Source: Ricordea florida
Lineage: Eukaryota; Cnidaria; Anthozoa; Corallimorpharia; Ricordeidae
Direction of reading: 5' to 3'
DNA: 64,000 nucleotides
Assembly (NCBI GenBank): GCA_949710005.1
Contig: OX453281.1
Coordinates: 17,016,379 to 17,080,378 of the forward strand
Made by a program: the position numbers and the translations under genes. Shown here piece after piece: positions 22,001-27,660 of this stretch (positions are counted from its first letter, which is position 1; the number at the start of each line of letters is the position of its first letter). The notes beneath the pieces are model-generated. The model saw only the letters and a list, made by a program, of their open reading frames with translations, was not told the DNA's origin and ran no database searches.

Positions 22001-22394
22001 GCTAAAAAGATCCTCAGTGGGGCTTTGTTCAGTATACAAATCAAACTCTCTGGTCATCTCTGATGGCACGTCAAGGACATAAGCCAAATGCTTCCAACAC
22101 TTGATAACTCGACTTTCTCGATCCAGATACTTTGAGAGCGTGTCCAGGAAAATACTATTGTTAGTAATGACTTGGCGTACTAACAATATCGCACCTAAAC
22201 AAACAAAGGATATTGATTAAATAAATAAATTAGGGTTTGTTTAACAATTAGTGATGAGTTCAAGATTTCCGTTGAATGGTAAATGATGAGGGCAAACCTC
22301 GAATCAATGCAGGGAAATCGAGAGCAAGTAATCTAATTCTTTTAATAAAAGTCTACTATTTTACTATAAATTTACCTGAAGAAGCAGCCGCCAT
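3650..22394 (-). CDS. Tandem death domain - OTU protease - death domain gene, 8 exons (gene-level entry)
   Basis: I join eight minus-strand exons: 22394-22376, 22194-21904, 19783-19469, 18508-18203, 16737-16648, 15291-15041, 6779-6509 and 4036-3650. Every boundary is GT-AG and phases agree throughout (1,1,1,1,1,0,1). The predicted protein of about 650 residues is MAAASSG, three death domains, a linker, a complete OTU fold with Cys and His catalytic residues, then a fourth death domain. Death domains form oligomeric signalling platforms (apoptosis, NF-kB); OTU proteases remove ubiquitin. A cytosolic regulator of ubiquitin-dependent innate or death signalling is therefore inferred. No signal peptide or membrane segment is seen. 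I do not recognise a named orthologue. The last exon has a frameshift, so this allele, or the assembly, may be defective. The joining is a prediction from splice signals only. Confidence 0.75.
5041..5455 (+). repeat. MITE-like inverted-end repeat inserted in minisatellite units
   Basis: The ends are imperfect inverted copies: AACGTTCACACTATAATC on the left, and the reverse complement of the right end reads AACGATCACTATATCGG. Copies of the 65-bp minisatellite lie immediately on both sides, which suggests that this unit inserted into an older repeat tract. It contains several GTTCACA-type motifs and repeated TTGCACGGAT blocks. No coding potential. Confidence 0.4.
6117..6480 (+). repeat. 65-bp minisatellite, with outlying copies near 4985-5040 and 5455-5590
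   Basis: About five to six units of 65 bp share AATATGACAATAAAAACG, CCAAACAATAGCTTC and GTAACACCAAAAGACAC. Two central units (about 6227-6356) are almost identical and the outer ones are diverged. More diverged copies occur at about 4985-5040 and 5455-5590, so the array once extended further and was broken by later insertions. Small minus-strand ORFs here are artefacts of the repetition. Confidence 0.8.
6509..6779 (-). CDS. Exon 7, C-terminal half of OTU domain with catalytic His
   Basis: A 271-bp exon (phase 0 to 1) between the acceptor TTCTTATCGCAG|GCTGA and the donor CCTG|GTAAGG. It reads ADGTDLMDFV, SWSEYLGKL, EGTWGDQIVLIAAANCF, IRVVSS and NPLVLGHVHEEHYVSLH. These are the second half of an OTU fold: the WGDxIxLxAxA strand-helix and the C-terminal His in EEHYVSL (His codon 6539-6537). 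It supplies exactly what exon 6 lacks, 8.26 kb away on the same strand and in matching phase. A 106-bp satellite and a Crypton lie in the intron between. Confidence 0.8.
6912..7005 (+). repeat. Isolated diverged unit of the 106-bp satellite
   Basis: The blocks TGGTTTAATCCGCAAATGAA, AACCACACTGTATAGTAAAA and CAGTACCACAGTACC match the 106-bp satellite unit found from 8258 onwards. The copy stands alone, 1.3 kb from the main array, and is more diverged than units inside it. Confidence 0.7.
7006..8061. other. Unannotated part of intron 6
   Basis: I see no gene. A GC-rich patch at about 7745-7850 carries repeated GCCCG and TAGCCCGA motifs, which also occur near 7090-7120, so a small unidentified repeat may be present. 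Confidence 0.3.
8062..8256 (-). mobile_element. tRNA-derived SINE
   Basis: Read on the minus strand from 8256, a tRNA-like head shows an A box (TTAGCTTAGTTGGTAGAGC) and a B box (GGGTTCAAACC). A body with ACTCAGGGTCTTAAAATAA, GTAATGACATCTTCATATGG and GACGATAAACCGTAGG follows. The body also occurs at 29240-29500, which identifies a family. This copy lacks the 3' TTA-rich tail. It abuts the left end of the 106-bp satellite. Confidence 0.75.
8258..9127 (+). repeat. 106-bp satellite, block 1 (about 8 units)
   Basis: Units of 106 bp repeat head to tail with few differences; each contains AGTAGCTTTCCAAAGAATGG, CACACTGCATGGTTTGATCC, a short (G)ATGAAAAAG block, AACCACACTGTATAATAAAA and CAGTACCACAGTACAGTACT. 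The last block is a near-palindrome centred on GTACAGTAC, so each unit can form a small hairpin. 106 is not a multiple of 3, and the 62-residue minus-strand ORFs that recur here are by-products. The array lies within intron 6 of the death-domain/OTU gene. Confidence 0.95.
9441..9970 (+). other. Scrambled partial copy of the 11662-11934 sequence, and a small ORF
   Basis: On the plus strand, blocks such as ATTGAAGTTGGCTCGG, ATTTTGTCCTTTTTGAAA and CAGTCCTCGCATGACAGCC reappear from the minus-strand ORF at 11934-11662, but in a different order. This points to rearrangement of a diverged paralogue. From about 9745 a basic open stretch (HTKNRRFDVNAFMKTRKEAR and on) runs into a possible splice donor near 9890. 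I do not recognise it. Confidence 0.35.
10301..10606 (-). pseudogene. Reverse transcriptase fragment, Penelope-related type
   Basis: The C-terminal two thirds read TNFLNTAVYKGERF, VLDVYTHFKPSEAFQYKIFS, CHPSGIIQGF and SKGEALRLL. This is the region after the catalytic palm in Penelope-like and related cnidarian RTs, where a 'YxKPTxTxQYxxFxSCHP' block precedes 'GEALRLLRTNS'. The fragment has no start, no palm and no endonuclease. It is minus strand inside the 2.9-kb insertion. Confidence 0.6.
11326..11934 (-). CDS. Unrecognised two-part ORF inside the satellite insertion
   Basis: Minus strand. An ATG in good context (AAAATGGCGGACAAGG) opens a 90-residue helical stretch (MADKEEIRAATRALIPLRDH and on) that reaches a stop at 11664-11662, right where GAG|TAAGTT or TGA|GTAAGT could be a splice donor. 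A second open frame of 107 residues begins about 10 bp later and ends at 11326, with VDCIVYTQENRVVRDLYRLC and a Lys/Arg-rich patch. They may be exons of one protein or a frameshifted ORF. I recognise no domain. A diverged copy of the first part lies at 9441-9790. Confidence 0.35.
12031..12389 (+). repeat. 106-bp satellite, block 2 (about 3.4 units)
   Basis: Same unit as block 1, with variants GGTCACATTGCCTGGTTTGA and GATCGACAGATGAAAAAG. The block is cut after GGTTTGAT at 12389, where the Crypton element starts. Confidence 0.9.
12398..12534 (+). repeat. Long hairpin at the left end of the Crypton
   Basis: Arms of about 60 bp face each other: TTTTTCATCAGGGGTTCCAA and ACACCGAGAAAC on the left, and their reverse complements on the right. 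The loop contains GCACGACGCCGAAGGCGGAG, itself palindromic. TCAAAAAC begins and GTTTTTGA ends the structure. It could be a Crypton terminal structure or a separate hairpin MITE. Confidence 0.8.
12712..13914 (+). pseudogene. Crypton tyrosine recombinase (DUF3504/KIAA1958-like), one intron, frameshifted
   Basis: Tyrosine recombinase that would excise and integrate the Crypton. Exon A (to 13151) has a helical SAM-like DNA-binding region: TKYKNKWAVNIFAEWQR, LSLNYWLSKFVMEVAKKSG, YPPKSVYGIICALKRYLEE. A 58-bp GT-AG intron (13152-13209) restores NW|FVLFRRCLDAEMKNG. In exon B the frame breaks near 13305-13312 (stop TGA at 13310), and one frame over reads LSEQEEAVFWQKKLL. Catalytic residues are intact afterwards: Arg in FGLRGGDH, HSLR, GHRS and the Tyr in LLQYEKP. 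The start is unclear, because the only nearby ATG (12702) is in another frame. A single deleted base explains the break. Confidence 0.8.
14297..14907 (+). repeat. 106-bp satellite, block 3 (about 6 units)
   Basis: Continuation of the array after the Crypton, with slightly shorter variants (GATCCACAGTTAAAAAG; AGTAGAGTACTG). It ends at AGAATGGTCACACTGC near 14907 and gives way to unique sequence about 130 bp before exon 6. Confidence 0.9.
15041..15291 (-). CDS. Exon 6, N-terminal half of OTU cysteine protease domain
   Basis: A 251-bp exon with the acceptor TTTTCTCTCCAG|TTAGG and the donor AAGCTG|GTAAGA. A charged helix (RKELQIETDQLRRKTDLRSD) leads into LEDIARKKGFVIS and then DNPRNGDCMFYALADQL, the OTU catalytic loop with Asp and the nucleophilic Cys (codon at 15151-15149). 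The block LTHSELRRTLVEFLEKH matches the following OTU helix. Known OTU enzymes hydrolyse ubiquitin isopeptide bonds. The domain is cut after the helix and must be completed by another exon; exon 7 fits in phase 0. Confidence 0.8.
15292..16647 (-). other. Intron 5 of the death-domain/OTU gene
   Basis: No recognised repeat or gene. A minus-strand ATG at 16115 opens a 29-residue ORF (MASVMSSPTQRLSRR and on), which could be an alternative first exon but has no fitting donor. Otherwise I see nothing. Confidence 0.35.
16648..16737 (-). CDS. Exon 5, acidic linker between death domains and OTU
   Basis: A 90-bp exon (30 codons, phase 1 to 1) between a strong acceptor (TATTTCCTTGCAG|TT) and a strong donor (CCAA|GTAAGAT). 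It encodes an acidic then Gln/Thr/Pro-rich stretch (KLEDDFEEGVGFEHGAALQQ and on). No domain is recognised. It is included because both splice sites are good and its phase links exon 4 to exon 6 exactly. Another small exon could lie on either side. Confidence 0.55.
16738..18202 (-). other. Intron 4 of the death-domain/OTU gene
   Basis: Contains a local duplication of ATGGATGTTTCTAGGGAT (about 17560 and 17651) around an AT-rich stretch (17600-17632). The rest shows no recognisable feature. Confidence 0.35.
18203..18508 (-). CDS. Exon 4, third death domain
   Basis: A 306-bp exon (102 codons, phase 1 to 1) with the acceptor TTTTGCTGTACAG|ACAGC and the donor AAAG|GTAGGT. It encodes LLDEISNRLDKEMRAVKNW, RNLAFRLKIPHEVYDTF, SPTKLLFEWLATYKP and TVEELLVKLKDIERLDVVE. 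The layout matches the two preceding exons position by position, so the three arose by exon duplication or repeated shuffling of a phase 1-1 module. Confidence 0.75.
18598..18895 (+). repeat. Degenerate tandem repeat of about 60 bp with ATTGGC boxes
   Basis: Five or so diverged units share GATTGGCTACCCAAG, GGCAAAGATG and AGCTATCTTGTC. Each carries an ATTGG (CCAAT on the other strand) core. It lies in intron 3, just upstream, in gene orientation, of exon 4. It is probably a decayed minisatellite; a regulatory role is only speculation. Confidence 0.65.
19215..19290 (-). repeat. Penelope-type terminal relic with decayed hammerhead core
   Basis: On the minus strand the sequence CCGACGAAGGGTTAAC, then CTAAACGTCAGC, matches the layout of hammerhead cores found in Penelope-like terminal repeats (CUGANGA, stem, GAAAC, GUC), with a substitution in each core strand. 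No coding part of the element is present nearby. Confidence 0.4.
19469..19783 (-). CDS. Exon 3, second death domain
   Basis: A 315-bp exon (105 codons, phase 1 to 1) between the acceptor TTCTTGTGTTAG|GAATT and the donor GATG|GTAGGT. It reads a short acidic lead, then FIALLSSKLDMDSRSIGNW, RKLGAYFRIPKTKLDQF, TAMLFRYLE and LTIGQLRDHFTAMERNDVV. The last block is a textbook death-domain end (T-x-x-x-L-x-x-x-L-x-x-x-x-R-x-D-x-x). It is clearly related to exons 2 and 4, though much diverged. Confidence 0.75.
19930..20040 (-). mobile_element. tRNA-derived SINE remnant
   Basis: The minus strand shows GTAACTATGTGGTAGAGTGC (A box) and CCGTGGGTTCGACC (B box) about 35 bp apart. Stem pairing is poor, so it is a SINE head rather than a functional tRNA gene. 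Confidence 0.5.
20300..20815 (+). mobile_element. tRNA-derived SINE interrupted by a 375-bp element
   Basis: A B box region (GAGGTCACGGGTTC) is followed by 375 bp of other sequence and then by a second CGGGTTCGAAACCCG, a short GC-rich piece and a T12/G13 homopolymer. The duplication of the B box core is best read as a target duplication of the insertion. Confidence 0.45.
20370..20744 (+). mobile_element. hAT-like non-autonomous element with GGTCGCCA subterminal motifs
   Basis: The 375-bp unit is flanked by ACGGGTTC and CCGGGTTC (7 of 8 match, the hAT target length). The ends are loosely inverted: AGGGTCCGAAATTAACG versus CACGGTCGAAATTGCGA. Inside are about six copies of GGTCGCCA or its reverse, as seen in transposase-binding subterminal regions. 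No transposase gene. The 61-residue ORF across it has no support. Confidence 0.45.
20919..21362 (+). mobile_element. Palindromic MITE with 156-bp inverted arms
   Basis: The arms 20919-21074 and 21207-21362 are almost perfect inverted copies beginning CACAGGCGGCCCAAGCTC. Near the left arm an internal perfect hairpin (about 21077-21132, TTGGTGTTCCACTGCTAAAA paired with its complement) adds a second structure. The flanks GTCCTGA and GTCCCGA may be a diverged target duplication. Located in intron 2. No coding capacity. Confidence 0.85.
21904..22194 (-). CDS. Exon 2, first death domain
   Basis: A 291-bp exon (97 codons, phase 1 to 1) bounded by the acceptor TTTGTTTAG|GTGCG and the donor GAAG|GTACGA. 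It encodes a helical domain with the death-domain pattern: FLDTLSKYLDRES, then IKCWKHLAYVLDVP (Trp-x2-Leu-Ala core), a middle helix with TEDLFSFLVAW, then LTVDGLKTALRVLHRNDLI, the signature final helices. One exon equals one domain, with symmetric phase, as in the next two exons. The domain mediates homotypic protein interaction. The call rests on pattern, not on a profile search. Confidence 0.7.
22376..22394 (-). CDS. Exon 1, start codon exon of death-domain/OTU gene
   Basis: On the minus strand an ATG in good context (AAAATGGCGGC) opens MAAASS plus one leftover base, followed by the donor G|GTAAAT. The next exon starts in matching phase after an acceptor only 181 bp away. I chose this start because it is the nearest ATG upstream of the first death domain and it splices in frame. 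No upstream coding exon is needed. Confidence 0.65.
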
Positions 22395-22911
22395 TTTGCT
22401 GACAGTCTTACAGTGTAAAGCTAGTTGATCTACACAAGGTTCAGATAACTAGGCACCAGCATACAGTAAAATCAATACAACCCATGCCTCATTCATCATG
22501 CAAGATACGTTATCCAAATTTTGATAATATCCCAGAACAGAGGTACAATTTCTTGCCATTCACGACAGAAAACTGAACACTTTGCCTGAAGTAATCATTA
22601 CCCTATCAAGTACAGTAATCCTGATTACCAAGCATGAGGCCAAGACGGCTGCATATCAGCCAAGTTCTTAGGTCAATAAAAATGCAAACAAGAACAAGAC
22701 CAATATGCAGCCATTTTGATCGGACAAGCTTGCTCAATAAAGGATTTATTACATGGCTATTTTGCTTCAGACAGGTATCTAAAATTCATGTCCCCAGAGC
22801 CATTAGGTAAAAAGTTCTGATTAAGGTACATGTATTTGCTTGCCAGTGAATTTTGAGGGGGATAGGGGTGGGGTATTCCACTAAAAGGAAATATGGTACT
22901 TCTGGTGTATA
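22395..22911. other. Upstream region of the death-domain/OTU gene
   Basis: Should contain the promoter if exon 1 is correct. I see no clear TATA box or other motif that I would defend. Confidence 0.3.
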
Positions 22912-23102
22912 ATGGCCCCGTTGGGGGTAAATTCCGGCAAGCGACATGGCTTTGAAATGGCGACACGAAGGAGCTGAAATGACGATGAACGACGAGTCAC
23001 TCACGCAAAATTACGACAGCGACCTGCGAACCTTCCGAAATTGCGACGCGAAAAGGTTTGAAACTCACACGGGCAACATAAAGAACCCCCCTAACAGGGC
23101 CT
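22912..23102 (+). mobile_element. 190-bp MITE, copy A (second copy at 38345)
   Basis: Begins GGCCCCGTTGGGGGTAAATT and ends CCTAACAGGGCCTC, near-inverted ends. The interior (CAAGCGACATGGC, AGGAGCTGAAATG, AATTACGACAG) matches 38345-38528 closely, which proves dispersal. Confidence 0.7.
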
Positions 23103-23235
23103 CTATAATGGTTAAGCTGTGGATATATTCAATTCTATTCATTTCTTTATTTCACACAGTGACTATAAATAGCTTTTACACAGAGTTTATGGCAAGACAA
23201 AAGAAAGAAAAATAAATTAAGGTAATATTTGTAAT

Positions 23236-23241
23236 AATAAT

Positions 23242-23282
<41 letters not shown>
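23236..23282 (+). repeat. (AAT)n/(AT)n microsatellite
   Basis: Simple repeat directly left of the Penelope-like inverted structure. A matching (AT)n run lies at its right end (26341-26368). Confidence 0.9.
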
Positions 23283-23285
<3 letters not shown>

Positions 23286-23379
23286 CGGTTATAAAATGCC
23301 TCAAGCCAACAAAGAATGCCACTGCGTCAGGAGGATCAATGAAGATTCACAGTCCAAGCCTCACCACAAAAATGAATTT

Positions 23380-24481
23380 AAAAACGTTAGATAAAGCAAG
23401 GACGGACAACTTCTGACGATAAAAAAGTTAAAAAGTTAAAAATTTAATAGAAAAAACGTTTCGGTCTTAGACCTTCGTCAGTTACAGGAGAAAAAGGACG
23501 GAAACTAAGTTTAAATACGGTTACAGTGTGGGAGATTACATACCGAAATGAAAAATACTATCGTGCTATTAATACATCGTGATTAATACAATACAGGGAA
23601 AAAAATGCAAAACGAGAAATACAATGCTGTACCATAAATTACGTCATACAGGGTGATAATTAATAGACCAAACGAAAAAGATACAATGCTGTGCATAAAT
23701 TACATTATAAAGCGGGATAATTGCAGAACTAGGTTAAATTCAACCTAAAAACTAAAATAGTTAAAATAGATAAAACGGACTCTTGCAATGCGGTAAATAT
23801 TACGGGAAAACTAGTTTACAAAGATATGCAGAAGAAACCTACGTTTACGCTGGACAGGGTTAATAACAAAATCCCAAATCGAGGCCTTTGGAGCATTAAA
23901 GGGTTGACAAACAACAAAATCCCTGGAGGGGCCCTTAAACAATAAGCTGTAATAAGATCCCAGGCAGGGCCTTTGAGCATACCTAACACCCAAAGAGCTG
24001 GCAAAATCCAAGAAAGGGCTTTTGGACTGCTTTATGGCGCAAACGCATATTTACACAAGAGAAAGTTAATTATAACAAATTCTGTTTTTGGAGTGAAATT
24101 CTTTTCTTTTATTTAAGCCATGGGGAGCCATAGAAAACAGTTGAGCACTCCAATAAGCCTCTTTCGTAATTAAAAACCTATCGATCTCGTCTAAGTCATT
24201 AGGGGCCTGCACCTGATCAATGCATTGGAATTCAAAATCATCCAAGGAGTGTGGAATTTTATTGAAATGTACTGCTACCTCACAAGTGGTTTTGTTTGTG
24301 AGCATAGCAGACTTGTGGTTACGAAACCTAACCCGAAAATCGGTGGTAGTTGATCCTACGTACTGTAAACGACATTTCTTGCAGGAAACTAAATAGATCA
24401 CGTTTTTAGAATCACAAGAAAGCCTTGAATGAATGGTGTATTTTCTGCACGTTCTAAAACTTAGAAATGATTTAGATTCAA
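23380..24481 (-). mobile_element. Inverted partial copy of Penelope-like element (left arm)
   Basis: Base by base the reverse complement of 25239-26340: 1102 bp on each side. The only difference I found is a pair of compensating one-base indels at the GTAATATTACC block. It contains the last 111 codons of the GIY-YIG domain (24401-24066) and the 3' non-coding region. Penelope-like elements often carry a truncated copy in inverted orientation at the 5' end, and this fits that arrangement. Confidence 0.9.
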
Positions 24482-25654
24482 GCTAAGTTTTCCGGTCCGA
24501 TAAAGCCATCCTTGTGGTGGCGTTATCGTGACGATGTCTTTGATCTTTGGCAGCAAGGCCTTCCTGCCTTACATCAATTTACTGATTATATCAATTCTCT
24601 ATACCCTACTATTAAATTCGAGTTAGTTTTTTCTGAACGTGAGCTTCACGTACTTGATCTTACTTTACATCTTGTGGAAGGGTTTATTAGAACTGATGTT
24701 TATTCTAAACCTACAGATAGCCATTTATACCTTCCACCCTCTAGCTGCCATCCCAAGCATGTCTTCAAGGCTATTCCTTTTGGAGTAGCGACTAGATTGA
24801 AGAGAAATTGCTCTGAAGAAACTTTCCTTGCCGAGAGAACAGTTGAGTACAAAGGTTATCTTGTTAATCAGGGTTATCCCCCAAAATTAGTTGACGATCA
24901 ATTCTCCAAAGCCTCCACCATTTCTAGGATTGATTTACTACGGCAACGCGGAAAACAATCGAGGAAATTATTTCCATTTGTTCTCACATTTAATCCTAAC
25001 TTGCCTAATGTGAGTAGCATAATTAGAAAGCATTTGTTGATTTTGCAATCCAACCCTAAATTGAAAGAACTTTTCCCTCAAGGCTCTATCATACCATCTT
25101 TTCGTAGAACAAAAAACCTGAAAGAATTATTAGCACCATCTCGTTTTAAAACCGCCGATGAGGGACAAACAATTCAGCCAAACAATGGCTGCTTTAAATG
25201 TGAAAGAAATAGATGCGATCTCTGTCGAAATTTCTTTGTTGAATCTAAATCATTTCTAAGTTTTAGAACGTGCAGAAAATACACCATTCATTCAAGGCTT
25301 TCTTGTGATTCTAAAAACGTGATCTATTTAGTTTCCTGCAAGAAATGTCGTTTACAGTACGTAGGATCAACTACCACCGATTTTCGGGTTAGGTTTCGTA
25401 ACCACAAGTCTGCTATGCTCACAAACAAAACCACTTGTGAGGTAGCAGTACATTTCAATAAAATTCCACACTCCTTGGATGATTTTGAATTCCAATGCAT
25501 TGATCAGGTGCAGGCCCCTAATGACTTAGACGAGATCGATAGGTTTTTAATTACGAAAGAGGCTTATTGGAGTGCTCAACTGTTTTCTATGGCTCCCCAT
25601 GGCTTAAATAAAAGAAAAGAATTTCACTCCAAAAACAGAATTTGTTATAATTAA
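24482..25654 (+). pseudogene. Penelope-like element ORF: RT C-terminus, zinc linker, GIY-YIG endonuclease
   Basis: An open frame starting exactly at the inverted-repeat junction without an ATG, so the protein is 5'-truncated. It begins inside RT motif C (WWRYRDDVFDLW; Asp pair present) and continues through the thumb with DVYSKPTDSHLYLPPSSCHP. A Cys linker follows (CFKCERNRCDLC), then a GIY-YIG nuclease: VIYLVSCKKCRLQYVGSTT, DFRVRFRNHK with its Arg, and the Glu in ITKEAYWS. RT motifs upstream of C are missing, so it cannot work alone. There are no stops in 390 codons, which means a fairly recent copy. Confidence 0.9.
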
Positions 25655-26335
25655 CTTTCTCTTGTGTAAATATGCGTTTGCGCCATAAAGCAGTCCAAAA
25701 GCCCTTTCTTGGATTTTGCCAGCTCTTTGGGTGTTAGGTATGCTCAAAGGCCCTGCCTGGGATCTTATTACAGCTTATTGTTTAAGGGCCCCTCCAGGGA
25801 TTTTGTTGTTTGTCAACCCTTTAATGCTCCAAAGGCCTCGATTTGGGATTTTGTTATTAACCCTGTCCAGCGTAAACGTAGGTTTCTTCTGCATATCTTT
25901 GTAAACTAGTTTTCCCCGTAATATTACCGCATTGCAAGAGTCCGTTTTATCTATTTTAACTATTTTAGTTTTTAGGTTGAATTTAACCTAGTTCTGCAAT
26001 TATCCCGCTTTATAATGTAATTTATGCACAGCATTGTATCTTTTTCGTTTGGTCTATTAATTATCACCCTGTATGACGTAATTTATGGTACAGCATTGTA
26101 TTTCTCGTTTTGCATTTTTTTCCCTGTATTGTATTAATCACGATGTATTAATAGCACGATAGTATTTTTCATTTCGGTATGTAATCTCCCACACTGTAAC
26201 CGTATTTAAACTTAGTTTCCGTCCTTTTTCTCCTGTAACTGACGAAGGTCTAAGACCGAAACGTTTTTTCTATTAAATTTTTAACTTTTTAACTTTTTTA
26301 TCGTCAGAAGTTGTCCGTCCTTGCTTTATCTAACG

Positions 26336-26340
<5 letters not shown>
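25655..26340 (+). mobile_element. Penelope-like element 3' non-coding region (right arm)
   Basis: The 3' tail of the same element, shared with the left arm. It ends in TAACGTTTTT next to (AT)n. Short ORFs here are present identically in both arms, and are non-coding or the end of the element. Confidence 0.75.
26239..26262 (+). ncRNA. Hammerhead-ribozyme-like core in the Penelope 3' region
   Basis: CTGACGA, a 4-bp stem with 3-nt loop (GGTC TAA GACC) and GAAAC follow in the order of hammerhead core strands. Penelope-like elements are known to carry such ribozymes. No clear stem III or cleavage triplet follows, so this may be inactive or incomplete. The mirror copy lies at 23481-23458. Confidence 0.45.
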
Positions 26341-26374
<34 letters not shown>

Positions 26375-26590
26375 CGGGAGAAAAAACACACAAACAAACT
26401 ACACGTTCATTCCTACAAGCCTGTTTCGCGGTTTCCCACTCTGTATAATGTTAATCAACCTTACGTTAATCGACGTTTTAATCGATCGTTGATCGACATT
26501 AATCGATCGATACGTTAATTAACGTTTTACGTTAATCCCCTTTTACGTTTATAATCATCAATATATATATATATATATATATATCGTACA
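26341..26590 (+). repeat. (AT)n runs around a 190-bp Penelope-type remnant
   Basis: (AT)n at 26341-26368 and 26561-26584 flank sequence with CCTACAAGCCTGTTTCGCGG, a block that I associate with Penelope terminal repeats, and several ATCGAT/ATTAAC palindromes. No coding. Confidence 0.45.
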
Positions 26591-27046
26591 TGCATGTGCA
26601 CATTTACTGTTAATAAGAAACAGTAATACTATTATTAACAGCCACAGTTTTGGGATGAGGGAGTGGGTTTCATTTTTGTACATGGAGTTTGTTGGAAGCA
26701 TCTTAATACATCAGTATTATTGGAGTTGGGGGGGAGGGGTAACTTTTCTTGATGACCCCATTAGGAGCTCCCCAACATTTCCAACCCAGAGGAAGTACAT
26801 TGTATACATGCCAGTTGCCATGAAGGGTCTTAGATATATATGATCCTATTCAATGCTGTAGCTATAATAAAACTAAGACCCTTCATGGCAACTGGCATAA
26901 ACCTATTCCAAATTTAACAGCTCTCCTTTGGGAGCCTGTAGAAACTAAGTGAAATTCAAACGACTCTATTAAAATCCCATCAAGGTAATTTACAGCCTCA
27001 TCTGTTAATATCTTTAATGACTTACTGACTAAAAGTTGCAGATTAC

Positions 27047-27115
27047 CTGCATGATTAGCTGATGCTCCAGAAGAGGAAGGCGTAGGAGTGTCCACTGGTG
27101 CCACATTCTGAGGTT
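27047..27115 (-). CDS. Candidate 69-bp exon, Pro/Ser/Thr-rich linker (copy 1)
   Basis: Minus strand, acceptor TTTTTAG|AACCTC and donor GCAG|GTAATC, 23 codons in phase 1 to 1, reading EPQNVAPVDTPTPSSSGASA and on. The tandem copy at 27484-27552 keeps the same length, phase and splice sites. The rest of the gene is not seen. It could belong to a gene upstream of the death-domain/OTU gene or be an unused 5' part of it. Confidence 0.4.
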
Positions 27116-27483
27116 CTAAAAAATTGAATTGGGAAATGCGCTAAACATATTTAATATATTCTTGTCATTACAAAAATGACAACTAATAATTATGGTTGGT
27201 GTTATACACTAGATTCAGTTGCACTGACTCAAAGCATAGGGAATCATGCTTCACTGGTACTTGCATCACCAGTCCATCATAGAATAGGATCATATAATTC
27301 TATCTAAGACCCTTCATGGTTATGTGGCATACACCTATACCAAATTTACCAGATATCCTTTCAAGAGCCTATAGAAACTAAGTCAAATTCAAATGACTCT
27401 ATTAAAATCCCATCAAGGTAACTTACAGTGTCATCATTCTGTCGATATCTCTAATGACCTACTGACTGAAAGTTACAGACTAC

Positions 27484-27552
27484 CTGCATAATAGGCAGAT
27501 GCTCCAGAAGAGGAAGGCGTATGATTGTCCACGGGTACCACATTCTGAGGTT
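27484..27552 (-). CDS. Candidate 69-bp exon, Pro/Ser/Thr-rich linker (copy 2)
   Basis: Paralogous to the exon at 27047-27115, reading EPQNVVPVDNHTPSSSGASA and on, with acceptor CTTTAG|AACCTC and donor GCAG|GTAGTC. Preservation of an open frame and both splice sites in a diverged duplicate is the only evidence that it is used. Confidence 0.4.
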
Positions 27553-27660
27553 CTAAAGAAATAAATTTGGAAATGCGCTGAACACATTTAATATATTCTC
27601 ATTATGACAAAAATGACAACTAACACGGTTGGTGTTATACACTAGATTCAGTTGCTCCAC

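Larger units (their letters stand above)
26870..27660 (-). repeat. Tandem duplication of about 430 bp containing a candidate exon each
   Basis: 26870-27260 and 27305-27660 are diverged direct copies sharing AGACCCTTCATGG, CCCATCAAGGTAA, GCTCCAGAAGAGGAAGGCGT and GTTATACACTAGATTCAGTT. Both keep a minus-strand mini-exon with its splice sites (next two entries). Confidence 0.8.

Noticed and set aside
23811-24011. ORF pair of 66 and 62 residues present in both arms
   Set aside because: Part of the Penelope 3' region; identical because the arms are copies, with no other coding evidence.
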